Source: Casuarius casuarius
Taxonomy: Eukaryota > Chordata > Aves > Casuariiformes > Casuariidae
Direction of reading: 5' to 3'
Length of the DNA stretch: 64,000 nt
NCBI GenBank assembly: GCA_003342895.1
Contig: PTFA01000011.1
Location: 1,942,629-2,006,628 of the forward strand
Of this stretch, positions 13,401 to 27,400 are shown in pieces (position 1 is the first letter of the stretch; every line of letters begins with the position of its first letter). The notes under the pieces are model-generated. The model was not told the DNA's origin and did not search any database. It saw nothing but the letters and a program-made list of their open reading frames with translations. Made by a program: the position numbers and the translations under genes.

Positions 13401-16400
13401 CATAACTGAGAAAATGAATTACTAAAAAATGATAAATACAAAATCNTGTGTTTTGCCTTGCCCTACTTGTGATATCTAACTGTAAAGGTAATCTAAAGGA
13501 GTTAGGTAATAGTTCCATTAAGAAGAAACCTAATTCTCTAGGCTGTGATGTAAAGTATTGTTTATATTCTTATGATTAGCTATAGAGGCAGCATTACCTT
13601 TCTAAATTCAAATTCTTTCAAGATTATATTTCTTTGAGTTAGCGCCTGTCTCCAGCAGTGCTAAGCAAATATATTACTGGGTTTTGGATTACTTATTTGG
13701 CTAGGCTTATTATCAGGCTTAGTAAGTTTAGTCATAGCCATGCACAACAGATGGAGGCTAAGATACACCAACCCAGACCTGGCTAGGATCATATTAGCTT
13801 TGACTCATTTAATTCAGCAAGGTTTTAGAGCAATGGTTTTGAAGCAATGTAGGCTTTAGCACTAACAAAATAAAAAAAAAGAATGGATTGAGATGCTCTT
13901 ACCTTGTCTCAGGGAAGATCTTTGCTCAGCTCTTTACTTAGGAAGGTGTGTTACGGTTTGACTTGTGGACTTGAGTAGTCATCAGATATATGTTTGTGTG
14001 TGGAGATGGTAAAGGAGTGCCAGGAAGCAAATGATAAATGACAAGGAAAAAACAGGTGAAAGACGTATATGAAAGAATATGCCAAATGAAAAACTTTCAA
14101 GGATAGAACTCTGGAGGAAAAAGATTGATGGTGAGAGAAATTAATTTTTCTATCTTCCAAAGATTTTACAGGGAAAAAAACCCATCAACGTAACCAAAAA
14201 CTATTCAAATTGAAAGGGCTCTCTTACTAGGAAGTTCGTGAGCAATTCCAATATCCTGGAAATAAATCCTTCCATGGAGAGCTTGAACATCTTGCCACAA
14301 GTCTGATTTGGATAAGAATCTTCATTAGTAGCAAGGATTTGACCACAACAGGGCCTGAATGCAGGATACAGGCAAGTAGTTGGTTGGTAGTGCTCCCTCC
14401 CTGTCCCAGCTTTCAGTGTTTCGAAAGCTTTTACACACGGTAAAGAACTGGTGGAATTGACCAAATGTTTTTCAAAGATACTAAAGATGTATGATAATCT
14501 GGAGGGAGAACAAAAAAAAAAAAGAAGAAAGAATGAAAAAGAGAAGAAATATTGGTTCATTCATCTAAAAATTAGACATAATTATCCAAATTTTTATAAC
14601 TTTACACTCTGCAATAAAACCTTTTATAGAGACAGAAGTCCTTGAAAAAGCTTTACTTGTAAGCAAATATGCAATTAAGGGAAAACAGTTTGTTACAATA
14701 ACAGCTTGTTATTGAACCTTTTATTGAACATATGAATCTTGGAAGTAATGTATATTTTAATGGTATTTTACAGAGATCTAAAGTGGACAGAGGAAGTGCT
14801 AAATAAAACCTACTTTTAATATTTAGTTGGAAATACTACACATCCAGTTTCTGAAAAGCAGTTATCATTTTTATGTTTAAGATCTTCTTTGCCCCTAGTT
14901 GAAAGCCAGCAAATAGTAAAAAATGAAATGCCCTTCACAGCTTTCCTGCTCTGTTCCAGATTCCTCCTCCACTGTATGCAGACAATAAACAGACTTTCTG
15001 CTGTACCATGGCAGCAGAACTTTTACTATTTTTGTCATTCTTCTGTCAGCTGAAACTTAGCTAACTTGGTCAAAAACAGCATTATGAAGGTCTCGGGCTT
15101 CTTGCTGAATTATTGTTGTGCCCTAAAATGGGCCCAAACAGGCCTGTTAAGGCAGTTACAAGAATAGCTTGAAGAGGCAGTGGAGTGAAAAGACCCAAAG
15201 CTGAGCCCAAAACTCCTCACAGTAGCTTGTCTTTAAAATCATGTTGAGTCCATTCTTGAACAGTCTTGCCAGAACATTGTTGTGTACATGTCTTTTAACC
15301 TACATCCCTCATAACTATATTGATGCAAAACTGTACTTGCAGAACGTGAAACACTCTGCTGCTGTATCCGATAACCTTGCACCCTTGTCAAACAACTACT
15401 GGCGATCAAACACTTTGGGGGGGCAGGGAAGGTTTCTGTCAAGGACTGATTTCTGCTAGAGAATTCGGTTCATCATGATGGTCTTCTCTGAAGCACAATG
15501 AAGTATACTTTATTTGTTCTCAGGTACCACACATTAGAAAAGCATTACGAATAGGGGCTTCTTAATTGGTTTAGGTTTTATCTAGGTCTAACAAAGACAT
15601 GCTTACCACGTGTTTAGCTGAAATAACCATATCAGGTTTCTCAGTTGCACCAGCAAAGCCTCAGGGGAGCAAAAAGGCTTGTGCATGTTTAGACAGAATT
15701 TTCTGCAAGGCAAGGGAATAAAGCTCATCAGATCTGACAGTGCCCAGTGGGGACAGGGTAAATTCATGAACAGGAGTAGAATTTGAAGTTTAGTCACAAC
15801 GTAAACAAAGGCTCTGTCTTAAAGTGTATATCTGTCTTTCACTGAGGCAGGTTCCTGGAGATGCTTCCTTTCACCTTTGTTAATCACATGCAAAAGATCA
15901 GAGTTAGACAAGCAGATAACTGATCTTTGCTGGCCACAAACTAATGCCTTCAAGGTCTATGCTGCAGTTGCCTCTCCAGCAAATCTGTTGAGCTTATTCT
16001 CAGATTCCCTTTATTGGCATTTAGTTCATTGCTACTGTCTGTTGGATTATCCATTATTTTTTCCCCAATTAAAGCAATCATTAACACTCTATGTTGGGTT
16101 TGAAGGGCTTTAGAGTATTTTTGCAGCCTGCACATTTTAGACATCTGGACAATAGTAATTGCAAACAGTCTGGGTGCAGATGGGGATTTCTTTTTTCTGA
16201 TTTATATTTATCCTTTTTTAAATTAGGGTCACATGTCTTATACATGCCTTGTAAATATTATAGGCAGGCTTTCTGCCTGTGCCAATACTGCTGGATCAGA
16301 ATCACAGTAAAGGAAGGTTTAATGGTGAAAAATATCTAACCTGCCAACAAGCAACAAGGAAAACAGATTCTGGCCATTCTTTGAATGTTGGCTGGTCTCT

Positions 16401-16625
16401 CTGTGGGTACAGCAGCCAGTCTGCCCACAGCAGATTGCAGGGTTGTCTGAGGCAAGGCATCAGGAGCTGATCCAGTCTTAGCACTGCTAGAGCTTTTACT
16501 TTCATCATTGATTATGAATGAGTAGAGAAGGAGAAATGTAGGACAAGGCCCAGTTTGGGAGAGGAGAAAGGTGGCAACAAAAATTGGTGTCACTGCAGCG
16601 TATGAAAAATGCAAGACAAACTTTG
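10436..16625. other. unannotated AT-rich non-coding DNA
   Basis: No gene or identifiable transposon is seen. Landmarks are a short (TA)n run at 12440-12453 followed by an A-rich tract, closely spaced TTTATTTACC-like units at about 11220-11245, and an A/G-rich stretch at about 14510-14550. Isolated N bases are present. Open frames up to 119 codons (14201-14560 minus) have no recognisable features and include readings of low-complexity sequence. Confidence 0.55.
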
Positions 16626-16658
16626 TCCTGTCCTGTCCTGTCCTGTCCTGTCCTGTCC
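16626..16658. repeat. (TCCTG)n pentanucleotide microsatellite
   Basis: Six perfect tandem TCCTG units at 16626-16655 are followed by a partial unit. Read on the minus strand the unit is CAGGA, giving the Gly-Gln-Asp-Arg-Thr repeat within the opposite-strand open frame 16336-16770. That frame is a by-product of the repeat rather than evidence for a gene. Confidence 0.97.
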
Positions 16659-18608
16659 CTTGCTGAATCAGGTTCTCAAGTCTTATTTCCAACCACTGTG
16701 GTAGATTCACACTTTTCCTACAGCTAACCACTTCTCCCCACTGAAGAGATTTCATTTGGGAACAACTCATACTTTCCCTACTAATCTACAAAACACTCCA
16801 GGTTAAACATTTCTGTGCTTAGTAAATATGCTAGTCAGTTGCTAAGAAGAGTAATGAATCCTTAAGTGTACATAAGAATGATTTATGGCGTAATGTGAAT
16901 TTACAGCCCATTACAGGAAATAATTACATTCCACTAATTACAAAATTTAATAGTCACTCCAGTCTAGGCAACAGCAGTATGAGCAAGCAGATTTGCAGCC
17001 ATACACCCAGAAGTGTGAACTACATGAGAAGCAGTTAGCTGGAAATCAGTTCGCGATTTAACCCTAGCTCAATTCTGAGATCTAATTCATGACAAAGTTG
17101 TTATTGGATTAGTTTTTTTCCATAGTCAACTTTTCTAAACGCCTGGTGAAAATTGAATCGTTACCTTTAAGATACTGACTTGAAGTATATTAAGATACTT
17201 GCTTCATCAATCTTCAATTCCACCATGNTTCTTATAGAGTTCTTTGAAAGGAGTTGCAAGACCTATATGCATAGTGTGGGTGTTTTCTGTAATGGGTATA
17301 CGATAATATACTTCATTCCATAGGGTGCAAAAACATTCCTTTTTCACATGCTTTTGCTCACATTGGGTGAACAATTTAGGACTTTCTTGCAAAGTAAGTT
17401 CTTTTCTTTGAACTGTATAAGTCATTAGTATCTGTCAGAATCAGTTTTGTAAATGTGGAGAATAAAGCTCAGCATGTCTGCTCTGAGATTTTTCAGCTGA
17501 AAAGTAGGCAGTCTTTTTTTTATTCTTTGATACCAGATTCACCTGTCAGGTTGTTGACAAGACTGCACACAGTAGTGTGGTCTGCAATCTACACATATGA
17601 GAGATGGAACCTAGGAGAGAAAGATTTTATGTTAGGATCTGTTTAATAAAACAGAAAATTTGACAAGGACGATTTTTTTTTTAATAGAATGGCGTCTAGT
17701 AGGAAGTGGAGCATGTTAATACAAATAAGGAGTTTAACTCAACTTGCATTATATCTAGGGAGTGGAATGTGGTGTAAAAAGAACAGCCACCCACTATGGG
17801 GCATTTGAAGTGTTCTCTTTAACCTTCATAGTGAGACTTGTGATTTTTAAAAATAGCCCCTTGATAAATTATTTGTTCTGTGTTGGACTCTGGGAAGTAA
17901 AACCATCCTTCACTGACCAAAAAAGTTCGAACTTAATAAGATTCAGATGGCAAGAGCAGATTGTAAGCAAATTGTCAGTCAGTGGGCATATAATGAAAGA
18001 GTGTTGCAAAACTGTTATTTTTGGATGTGTGCGTGTTCCAGAAGAGAAGATGTTAAATGATAATACTGTCCAGGGTTGATGAATTTTCTTGGAGGCTGAG
18101 ATAACTACAAGAGCATAATCAGTTAAACAAGGGCTCATTTAAACATGACTATAGTTTTTTCTTCTGTAACTTTACGAATTCACATCAGTGTGAAACTGAA
18201 AATGCAGTATTTGAGCTAGAAAAGCAGTAATGGCTACCAGATGCTCTTCTCATATTCACGGGGTTGTAAGCAATGCTCCTGATATGGTCAAGATATAACA
18301 GGAAAGACTATAGTCTTTTTCACAAATATAGAAAACCAAAAATGTTTATATGTATTTGAAGTCAAAAGCATTGCATCAAAATGTAAGATCTTTGATTGGT
18401 TTTACAAAGTTGGTCTGGTACTGTAAGTCTTCTTTCTCCCCACCCCCCAACTTTTTTTTAACATACTGCAAATCTGCAAATTTAAGTTTACCAAAGTTTT
18501 TCCAGCTTATATTGGAAAAATCAGAACAATCTTATTGCAAGATGGTGTAACCAAATTAAAGCATTTCACGTTAGGATGATACAATATTAAATATTTAAAT
18601 ACTATTGG
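16659..18608. other. unannotated non-coding DNA with a homeodomain-motif-rich patch
   Basis: No gene is recognised. At about 16870-16955 there is a dense run of ATTA/TAAT motifs, including CTAATTAC and AATAATTACATT, as found in many developmental enhancers. No repeat was identified. Open frames here (for example 17762-18079 plus, 105 codons) carry no supportable domain. Confidence 0.5.
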
Positions 18609-18659
18609 GCCTCCCTGGTTTTAGCTCTAGCCAAGAGCTATCTAGTCTCTCAGGGAGGC
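18609..18659. other. nested inverted repeat able to form a hairpin
   Basis: GCCTCCCTG at 18609-18617 is perfectly complementary to CAGGGAGGC at 18651-18659. Inside it, TAGCTCT at 18622-18628 pairs perfectly with AGAGCTA at 18634-18640 around a 5-nt loop. The two stems are separated by an unequal internal loop of 4 nt on the left and 10 nt on the right. Nine plus seven paired bases in about 51 nt is shorter and more asymmetric than a typical miRNA precursor, so I call it only a hairpin-forming sequence. A direct repeat TAGGCTGCC follows at 18663-18671 and 18686-18694. Confidence 0.7.
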
Positions 18660-21600
18660 TCCTAGGCTGCCTTCACAAAGCCTGATAGGCTGCCCTCATA
18701 AAAATGTATACTGGCTTTTGGAAATAATGGCTGTGGGTTTATCACAGCATGGTATTGTGGTTTGAATCTGAATCTAGCATTCTGGATTTTTAGTTTAGGT
18801 TCATCTCTAGCTGGAATCATATGACAAAGAAAGCTGAAGAAAAGATGTAGGTAGAATCACCTTGATTCACTAAGCAAATAGTCAATGCTTTTTTTTAATT
18901 TTTTTGATCCTGCTTCCATTGCCTGGTGGGTACCACATGATGGGGGCAATATGATTTTTCTGTGTCAGAAGGAAAGACTATTGTCTTGGCATTTCTGTAA
19001 AAAGCATACTTCTCAAAAAAGTAAAACAAGTTCTGTTTGGTTTGTCTATAAACAGCCTGGATCTGACCTCAAAAGAATTGTAAAAGAGTGCAAGCAGCAT
19101 CCAGCTCCACAGTGTGTGAACTACAAGTGTGTGCTAACCTGCTCTCCACATCCCTGTTCTCTTCTAGAAGTCAGCATATTCTTTGCTTTTGATTCAACAG
19201 TCTCTCTCCCTCCATCATCTGCTCCTTGCCTAATCTGCTTGCTGTACATTTATCAGTTAATCAGGGATACCAAAGATTATCTACCTTTAATTTTCAAGTT
19301 ATTTAATCCTTCTCTGTCAGGTCCCATGATTTACAGCTCCTAGATGAAAAATGCCTTCATTTTCTTTTCTGCCTGCTAAACCACATGCAGGCAGAGGAAG
19401 CTGCACTTTTGCTTCTTGGCTGTCTGGCTTTGTATAGTTTTTTTGGTTTCCTGTTTTTTTTAAAGAAGCCTTTCAGAAAATGGTAGAAATAAAAAATGAT
19501 GCATAGAAACTAGGAAAGTATTCGGTTGTATGACAACTCTTGAACTGCTGTCTTGGAAGTTAAAGACTAAGGTTACTTGTTCTAAAACCCTCAATTTTCC
19601 AGGATTACAAAGGAGATGAATGGAAGAACACAAACATTATGTTGTTTGTTTTTACCTCTGTTTACTGTCTGCAGCAAATTGCAATAGTCTTGAATAAATA
19701 TGCTCATTGTTATCGATCTAAATAAACAAGGAGGCCAGATCGTGAGTTTTTCGAAGTAGCTGTGGTACATAAGAATCTTCATACAAAAGAGTCTAGATTT
19801 ATGCTATCTGGCCTGTGATCAGTAGCTTACAAATATTCATCTCTTGAAATTCAGACTGCTGGTAATGATATATGGTACACTAAGTATTGTTTTTGTGTCC
19901 TAAAGGATGACCATCTCTTAGATCAAGACTTTTGGTGTAATAGCTCAAAGGTTGTTACAGTATTAACCTTACCCCTGAGCATCTTTTTGCTACAACTTTT
20001 ACTACAACTCCAGCAAAGGCTGCTCACCTTAATGATAGATGCATACAATCAGCAGTTGCTGTATTGTACACTGAACATTCACATGAGTTAGCTGGTATAT
20101 GAGCATTGACTTGAAATTCCTGACTGGAAGCAAATGGGCTAACTAGACTCCAAGACAGCAGGATTGAAATTCACAGTTCATCTGTAATTATCACTGCAAG
20201 ATGCTGTTAGCGCTAGATTAAAGTCTTTCCACTCATGTTCTGTAACTTTGGTATTCTTGAGTATATTTAGGCTCAGTCACACCCTATACTGCAGTGATCA
20301 CATGACTTATTGATTACATAGCCAGTGTTCCTCCTCAAGCAGGAGCTTCTCCTCATGGCCTTGAAGTTAATATCGACTTTAGCTTTAACTAGATTTTTTT
20401 CAGCTTTGCAGATCTGAGAAACCTAGGAAACCTCTGTGTGAGATAAAAGTGAGAATAAAAGCAATTTGTGTCCCAGAGTGAGCAGTACAGATGGGCGTAA
20501 TACTTCCAGAAAACTTAGACTCAAGTGAATGCAACCTATCTTCCCTTTAACACTGCTGAATAAAGACTACAGAAGTAACCTGCATTTTGGCATGCCCAGC
20601 TTCTGTGTGATTTTGAACTCTTATTCCTTTTAGTGCTCTGTGTAATAAACTCTGCTTCCTACTTTTGGCAGACTGCACAATGCCAATGGCCGTTGTAGAC
20701 ATTTAATCATATCCACATCCATACTTTTAGATGACAGGTCTTTTTAGCTAGCATACTAGTGAACAGTAGGAGTTGTTAGCATACTAGTGTTCAGTATTGC
20801 AACAGCACATGTACATTACAATTAATCAAAATGTTAATTAGTTGCACTTAGGAGAATTCCTCTTTCATTTATATGATATTATTCCTAAACCTCTACAGCA
20901 AATTTAATCACATCCATAAGTCTCCAAGTACTGTCATAATGGTTGATTCCAGCACACATTCCTGGTCAAGGCTTATTTGACATTAATCACATAAATGAAA
21001 GTTCTTTATACCATTTTGTGTTGAGACTCAGATCTCTAGTGTCCATAACTGCTTGCACACAGATATATGCACATGCCTACATACACCACAAACAGGACCA
21101 CCGAAAATGTGTGCAAGTTTCTTTGGGATTATAGAGTTAAATTAATTTGAGCTGGAGACATAGCTGGTGTAGAGATCTCCATTTGCATTTAGTATTTATT
21201 AGAATGTGTAATGAGTTTAGGTGGATAAGTCATCACCAAAGAAATTTATTGTGCATTTGTAACTACTTTCATGTGATCTGGCTGTACTTTCAAAGGTATT
21301 GGCTCTTGAAAAACAAAGTCCTTACATAGCCTGCATCCTTAAGTAACCAAGGTAAAAATGGAGTGTTGCTAGGGTAAAGGAGGATGTTATAATTGACTGG
21401 GAGAGGGATTTTAAATGGGCTTCAAGTTAAGGTTCTCTTTTATTGCCTATATGTATACCCCAAGAACCATCCTGTAAGGTCTCCTGATTTATGAAGCACT
21501 GAATTATATATTTAAGAATACGCTATCTACACTACTCAGCAGATTTTATTTTACCCTTTCCTTAGGTCACAAACTCAACCAAACCGAACCTTCAGTAGAG

Positions 21601-24474
21601 CTGAGAAAATTCATTCTCAGTGCTCTTTCAACCTTGCTTTAAGAATGGAAGTGAAATTATTATCTAGTTTTATACTTACTGCCAGGCAAGTAGCAGATAG
21701 TCAGTATAACTACACTATGCTGCTAGATAAAACAGGACTAAGGACTGTTACCTTGTGACTAGATTGACCATGTCAAAATACTGCAGACCACTTGTCTCTT
21801 CTGTCCCCCCTGCAGTGCACTTATGGCCCTAAGGCAGAGTGTGTGTGCATGTTCATTCCTTTTCAGTTTGAAGTAATGTTTTTATAGCATAAAACTGAGG
21901 GTAGGTATCCCATGGTCTTGGGATACTCTATGGGTGTGTGCATGTGTGTGTAGGAATCTAGCCTCCCTCTCTGGGTCTCTACGTTTGGGCAACTTTTACC
22001 ATACAATAGTTTCTGTGGGCAGGATATACACAAACTATGAGTACAAAGCTATTATTTATTGACTGATATACATAGTACCTAGTATCTATGATGATGAGCT
22101 ACTAGGCTAAACATTAATATGCTCATCAGTGCCTGACGGGGCTTTACCAGTCAAGCAGTTGTCAATCAAGTGATGAAGGGTCAGTCTCCTCTGCTTCCTG
22201 GGAAGGCTGATCCTCTTGTGTTGCTGAGTTACCATCTTCTTACTCTGCTTTTTCTCTGATAGTGCTATACTTTTTCATTTAACTATTTTTCCTCTCAAAT
22301 CCTTGAGCTGCTAACTGCTCCCATCTCAAAAATTACACTTTTTTGCTTTGTGTTTTTACTGGTTTTATCTTGCCTTTGTCATGCTTTCTCACACTTTAGG
22401 ATAGTTTTTTCATAAAACAGAGCTAAGATCGTGCAGTTCTCTTGCATGAAAGTAGGCTTTGGATCACAGACACCAATTGAAGCTTACAGAGCTGAGGGTG
22501 CAGAGTGTGGTGGGATACTGTTGAAGAATGGCATATGGTAAAGGGAGCTAAACCTGGTGCAGTCTTATCTATACAATGGCAATTGTCCCTAGTGTCTGCT
22601 ACTCCTCAAACCATATCAGTGTGTTGTCCGAGTGAGTGCTAACGGGCACGGGCCAAATCTGTGCCAGGGAACACAATAACATTTCAGTAGTATGGGTGAT
22701 CAGTTAATGCAGTGTTGGAGCTTGTTCTTGGCCCTGTTTTTCTCAGCAGTACAAATGCGGGCTCCAAGGCTATGCTTGCTTTGAGCAGGCCAACTAGAGG
22801 CTAAAGGCTTCTTATGGATCCAGTCTCCTGGCTTCCTTAGATCTTCCTATGCTTATCTTTGATCAGCTTATGCTTAGAATCAGCTGGTGACTTCCTTCGT
22901 TACATAGAGAGAATCTGACAGAAAGCACCTGAAGGTCAGTGTACTTTGCAGTCATTTGTAAAAGTTCTATTTTGGGGAAGTCAGGTATTTCTCTTGTAAA
23001 TGGAAGTCTTTATTCTCCAGGATGCAGTATTGACTTGCAAATGCATGTTGCAACATCTGTCCTTTAGCTTTCTAAAAATAAAGGATACTTTTTCTTTTTT
23101 AAACTGAGTCATTCTGCCTGGTATTCACTTGTATTTGAGAAATGCGAAGTTGTGTCCTGTGCTGCAGGACTGTGCTGTAGTTAAACTATTACTTCATACC
23201 ATTTTCAAATTCTCCATCATGTCAGCTGAGTCAAAGACATGTGCCAGACCATTTTTAGCTATCTTTTCCCCTTTCTCAGATACCCTGCTCTTGCAACCTG
23301 AAATGTTGCCATTGATACAAGCCATTGATTGGCTTAAAAATCTATTATTACTAGGTAGATCTGAACAGCATGGCAGCTAAGGTTGACAAGCAGATGATGG
23401 ATTGTTCTCATTAAACACTGATCTTTAACAATGTAGCCCAAACTTTCAGGGATTAAAATTAGGAAATTAGAAGAATGGAAGAGTGGAAATGTTAAGGCTC
23501 AGTGGGTTATGATGACTATGACACAGGTAATGACTAAATCACAAATTCTTCACTAAAATTCACAAAGCTTTCTGGCTCCTTTACAAACCAGAACACTACA
23601 ATGCGATGCCATCTTCTTGAATATCTTTTTGTGCCTTCAGCTACCTCCCAACAGAACTTTAAGAGAGTGAACTCCCTGCATTTTTAAAATGAGAAAGAAC
23701 TCCAGAATTTGTCCAAGCCAAATCCTTGGTCACACACACAGATATCTGATCCAAGAGAGCTGGTAATTTTAAAGGCGAACAGACCAGGGCTGAGGAGAAA
23801 GAGAAGGAGGGGAAGCTGGTTTGAAACAAGAATGTTACTGAGAATTATTACTATTCAGTTTACTCTGTCTTCAGTACTCCGTAAACCAAGGTACTTCATA
23901 TATACCAGCACAGAAGATACTTGTGCTATTCATTTTAAAGCTTGCAAGGGCAAATCTACCAAGTTCCCTACTGCTGTGGATTGAATTGCTCTAAATTCTC
24001 TCAGTAGGTGAACTTGTGTTTATATTAATCTACTAACAATTTTATGTTACGTTGTAGTCTTTAGTGTAAGTAAATTCTAGATGACTGAATAACAGCACCT
24101 TCTTTAGTGTGGATCAGGAATTTTCTGTCATGTTTTTTGTACAAACAGGAAAAAATGATACTAAGCCTGAATGGAGTTTTTGAGAAAATTTTATTTTCAA
24201 AATCTTGTTCGCAATGGAAAGCGAGTTTCAGGTTGTATCCTCATGAATCTGCCCAAACTGGCATAATGCCTTTACACACACTGCTGCCTCATGGGAGGTG
24301 CAGTCTGGCTAAAGAGCCCAGCTCCCTGGGGAGAGCTCCTACGTGAGGCACTTAAACTATCACTCTGATGATGCACTGTAGTGCCAGGAATTAGATCATA
24401 TTAATGTCAAGCACCCTGGTTTTGACTGAAAAATGTCAGCATTACATCCAGTGTCTGATTTTTCCTTTCTCTTC
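18660..24474. other. unannotated non-coding DNA
   Basis: No gene or transposon is recognised. The open frame 18885-19343 (152 codons, plus) is among the longest in the window but has mixed hydrophobic and low-complexity content and no recognisable domain. Minor features are a direct repeat TAGCATACTAGTG at 20749-20761 and 20777-20789, a short hairpin with arms GTATCCC/GGGATAC near 21905-21930, and a short TG-rich run near 21935-21950. Confidence 0.5.
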
Positions 24475-24488
24475 TTTTTTTTTTTTTT
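24475..24488. repeat. T14 homopolymer run
   Basis: Fourteen consecutive T bases follow a CT-rich lead-in. No AATAAA signal or other retrocopy hallmark was found next to it on the minus strand, so it is treated as simple sequence. Confidence 0.9.
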
Positions 24489-27400
24489 ATGGTTGATAAC
24501 CTGAGGTTTTTGGAAGGGCTTAATCATTTTAAAATTTTGTTTTATTTTACTGAGGTCTGCTACCACATCCTTGCATAGTGTTGCTGCAGTATTTTTGAGG
24601 CATTTTTCTAAACCACTGTAACTGGACTGCAGACAGAGTAAGCTTTAATGAAACTTCATTTTAGATACAATGCCAAAAGAGGAAAAGACAAAAATTGAAC
24701 TTTCTCCCAGTCTTTTAAAGGAAATCCACTAACTGGGACTTTTTCTCCTTCCTGATTCACTGCTAAGATTAGTTCTCTGTAAATCATTATAGGCCAGTTC
24801 TATTTCAAAAAATAGACAGTTCCTAGTCGAAGGGGCAAATGAGGTTACTGATGTGCAACAAGACAGTCTGCGTGCTCTATATGCTATGAACAAAACATTT
24901 GCAGTGGCAAATGCTATGGTCCAGGGTAGAAAAAGACCCTGCAAGTGATCCAGTGCTGCTACGGCATGTGATATTACAATGAACGGGTGAGAGTCTGCTC
25001 ACAAACAACTTTCTATGTTTAGAGAACACCTGAGTCAAGGCAGGATATAATCAAGCTTAAACTGTTTGGGGATTTTTATATTCAATCGTTGGCTGTAGTT
25101 TTCCCCACTGTAAGTGTAAATGCATTCTGATATTCTGACTAATGGAGGGATTGACAGCTCTATATTTGGAATCTAGTGAAATCTTTCTTTATCCTTCTGA
25201 ATACAGCTCATGAAAGATTCTTCATCTGTATACCATTACCCACCAGGCAAGATACTGTGACATTCCTCCTTTTTCCCCTGAGAGGCATTTTCATACATTG
25301 TCTGAACAGGATGTGGGGAAAGGGGTATCAGAGCTGTGCTCAAATGCCACACTTCATAAATGCATTATGCTTTGATAACCTTTTTTCCAGCACCTTTTTC
25401 AGCTGAATGGTGCATCAGCCTCCTGTCAGAAAGCCCCCTCTCCATCACGAGGCGTCCATTCCCCTGCTTGTTGTATTGCCTCAGCAGTCAGTCCTGCTGT
25501 GACACAGAGGAAATAACAGCTTGCCACCTATTCAGAGCTAGAGTCACCTTGGAGAATGTGTGCTACCTTTATTCTTCTGCCTTGAAAATAGTCTAGTGTA
25601 CATAAGCCTATTATATATTTTTTTCTGAATGACTAGCAAGCTACAATTTCATTTCACTTACGTTGCTTTCTAAAATGGAAATACTTCTGTGCAAATCTTC
25701 CCCTTCCACTGACTTAAAACAAAACAAAACAGTATGAAACAGGAAAAACAAGCAAACAGAAAAAAAATGAACAGTTTGTTTTAAAAAGGTGACCATAGTG
25801 TCTCTATACATGATAAGGCATGGATGTATTTATTCAGAGTAATTATATATCAGAAAATGCCAAATCACATTTAATTAGTAGATGATTCCTTTCTACTTGT
25901 GACTTATCTCAAGCTTCATTTGAAACTTTGAATATAATCAGGAAAGCTTAAAAATAGAATTTTAAATTTGTTATCTAAACATAATTTAACACGAGACCAA
26001 CCTTTTAGTAAGCTTCATATAGCAGAAAAAAATAAGTTAAATATTTACGTTTAAAAAGGAAAGTGTTATTTTTAGTTGATGAGTTGAGTTACCCTTCTGG
26101 GTCCAAATTATTCCAAGTTATGGGACTATTAGTTCTCACTTCTTTACAGCTATACCATGTAAGAGGAAAACACTTTTTCTACTTTTTCAATTCCTCCGTC
26201 ATTTCTCAACTTTAAATTACTCTCTGCACTGAAATACTTGACTGAACTGGCACAAAAAAAAATCTACCTGCAAAACAAGTCTGCCTGCAAAGAGGCTATG
26301 ACTGTTAAAGGCTGGTTTAACTCTTCTAACTGTTTAAGTTATCTGTTTATCCTAGGAACCATTGTTTCTAGTACTTTAATAGTTTAAAAGTCTTTAAACC
26401 TCAACAGATGCTACTTGAATTATTTTACTTAATTTTTAGAAAACTCAATGAATAGTAAGTTAGAAAAGGATTTATTGTTTTTGAAATTATGCTAAGAAGT
26501 TCATCTGAAATTAAAAAATCACTTTGTTTTAATGAAAAGCAATTGAAACAGTTTTAGTATAAAAATATTTTTACAATAACGGTTTCTTTCACTCAGCTTC
26601 CTTTAGAAATAAGACCTGTATTGCAGATTGTGTACCCAAGTTATACTTTTACATATGCCCTGTTGCCCAGAAACATCATTATTTTCAGCCCAGAGGCATC
26701 CACTTTTGAAGAATTTGGAAAACTGATCTTTCCAATGAAAAGAAATTAGTATATTAAAAATACTACCATTCTGTTTGAATTCACTTTCCATGCAGATCAA
26801 AGTACACAAACACCATCCGAAAGGTGCTGAAGCTTTTACTTTAAATTTAGCTGAACATTAGCACAGCAATAATAATAATAAGGAATTAACATCGTATAAC
26901 AAAGTAGTAGCATTCTGCATTACTGTTTTGCAACTGTATCATAGACTTTATAGTGAATGATTGCTATGATTACTAAGAACAGTATGCACTGTATATGTAC
27001 TGGAGAAGTTACGACAATAAAACAAGAAGTCTCATAGAAACTAGGGAGCTCTTCATTGTTATCATTGTAATGGCTCCCCAATGCGCAATGTGTACCAGGA
27101 AAAACTCAAGCAGTCTGAAAAGTAGTTAGTATGTACACACAGCTACCTTTTCCCCAAGGTTAACAATTCATCTACATACCTATGAAGTCCCAAAAGGTCC
27201 TAATCTATACTAAAGTAAGCAATTTTGTATCTTCTTTCTAGAAAAGCCTCTTGATAAAAATATACTAGCTAAACTGAAGGCTAAATTCTTTTTTCACTCG
27301 AGTCTCTGTGGTGAGACAGGAAAGAGGAGAAAATCCTGGAAGACCTCCTTGAGAGAAAAAAATATTTAAAGCGAAAATGATAGATGGAGAAGGAAAGGTT

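Noticed and set aside
16336..16770. 144-codon minus-strand frame with a Gly-Gln-Asp-Arg-Thr repeat
   Set aside because: The repeat comes from the TCCTG microsatellite, and the rest has no recognisable domain.
18885..19343. 152-codon plus-strand open frame
   Set aside because: Phe/Ser/Pro-rich reading of AT-rich DNA with no domain; not supported as a gene.
22081..22140. Possible C/D box snoRNA (ATGATGA followed by CTGA)
   Set aside because: No terminal stem and no C'/D' boxes at proper spacing.
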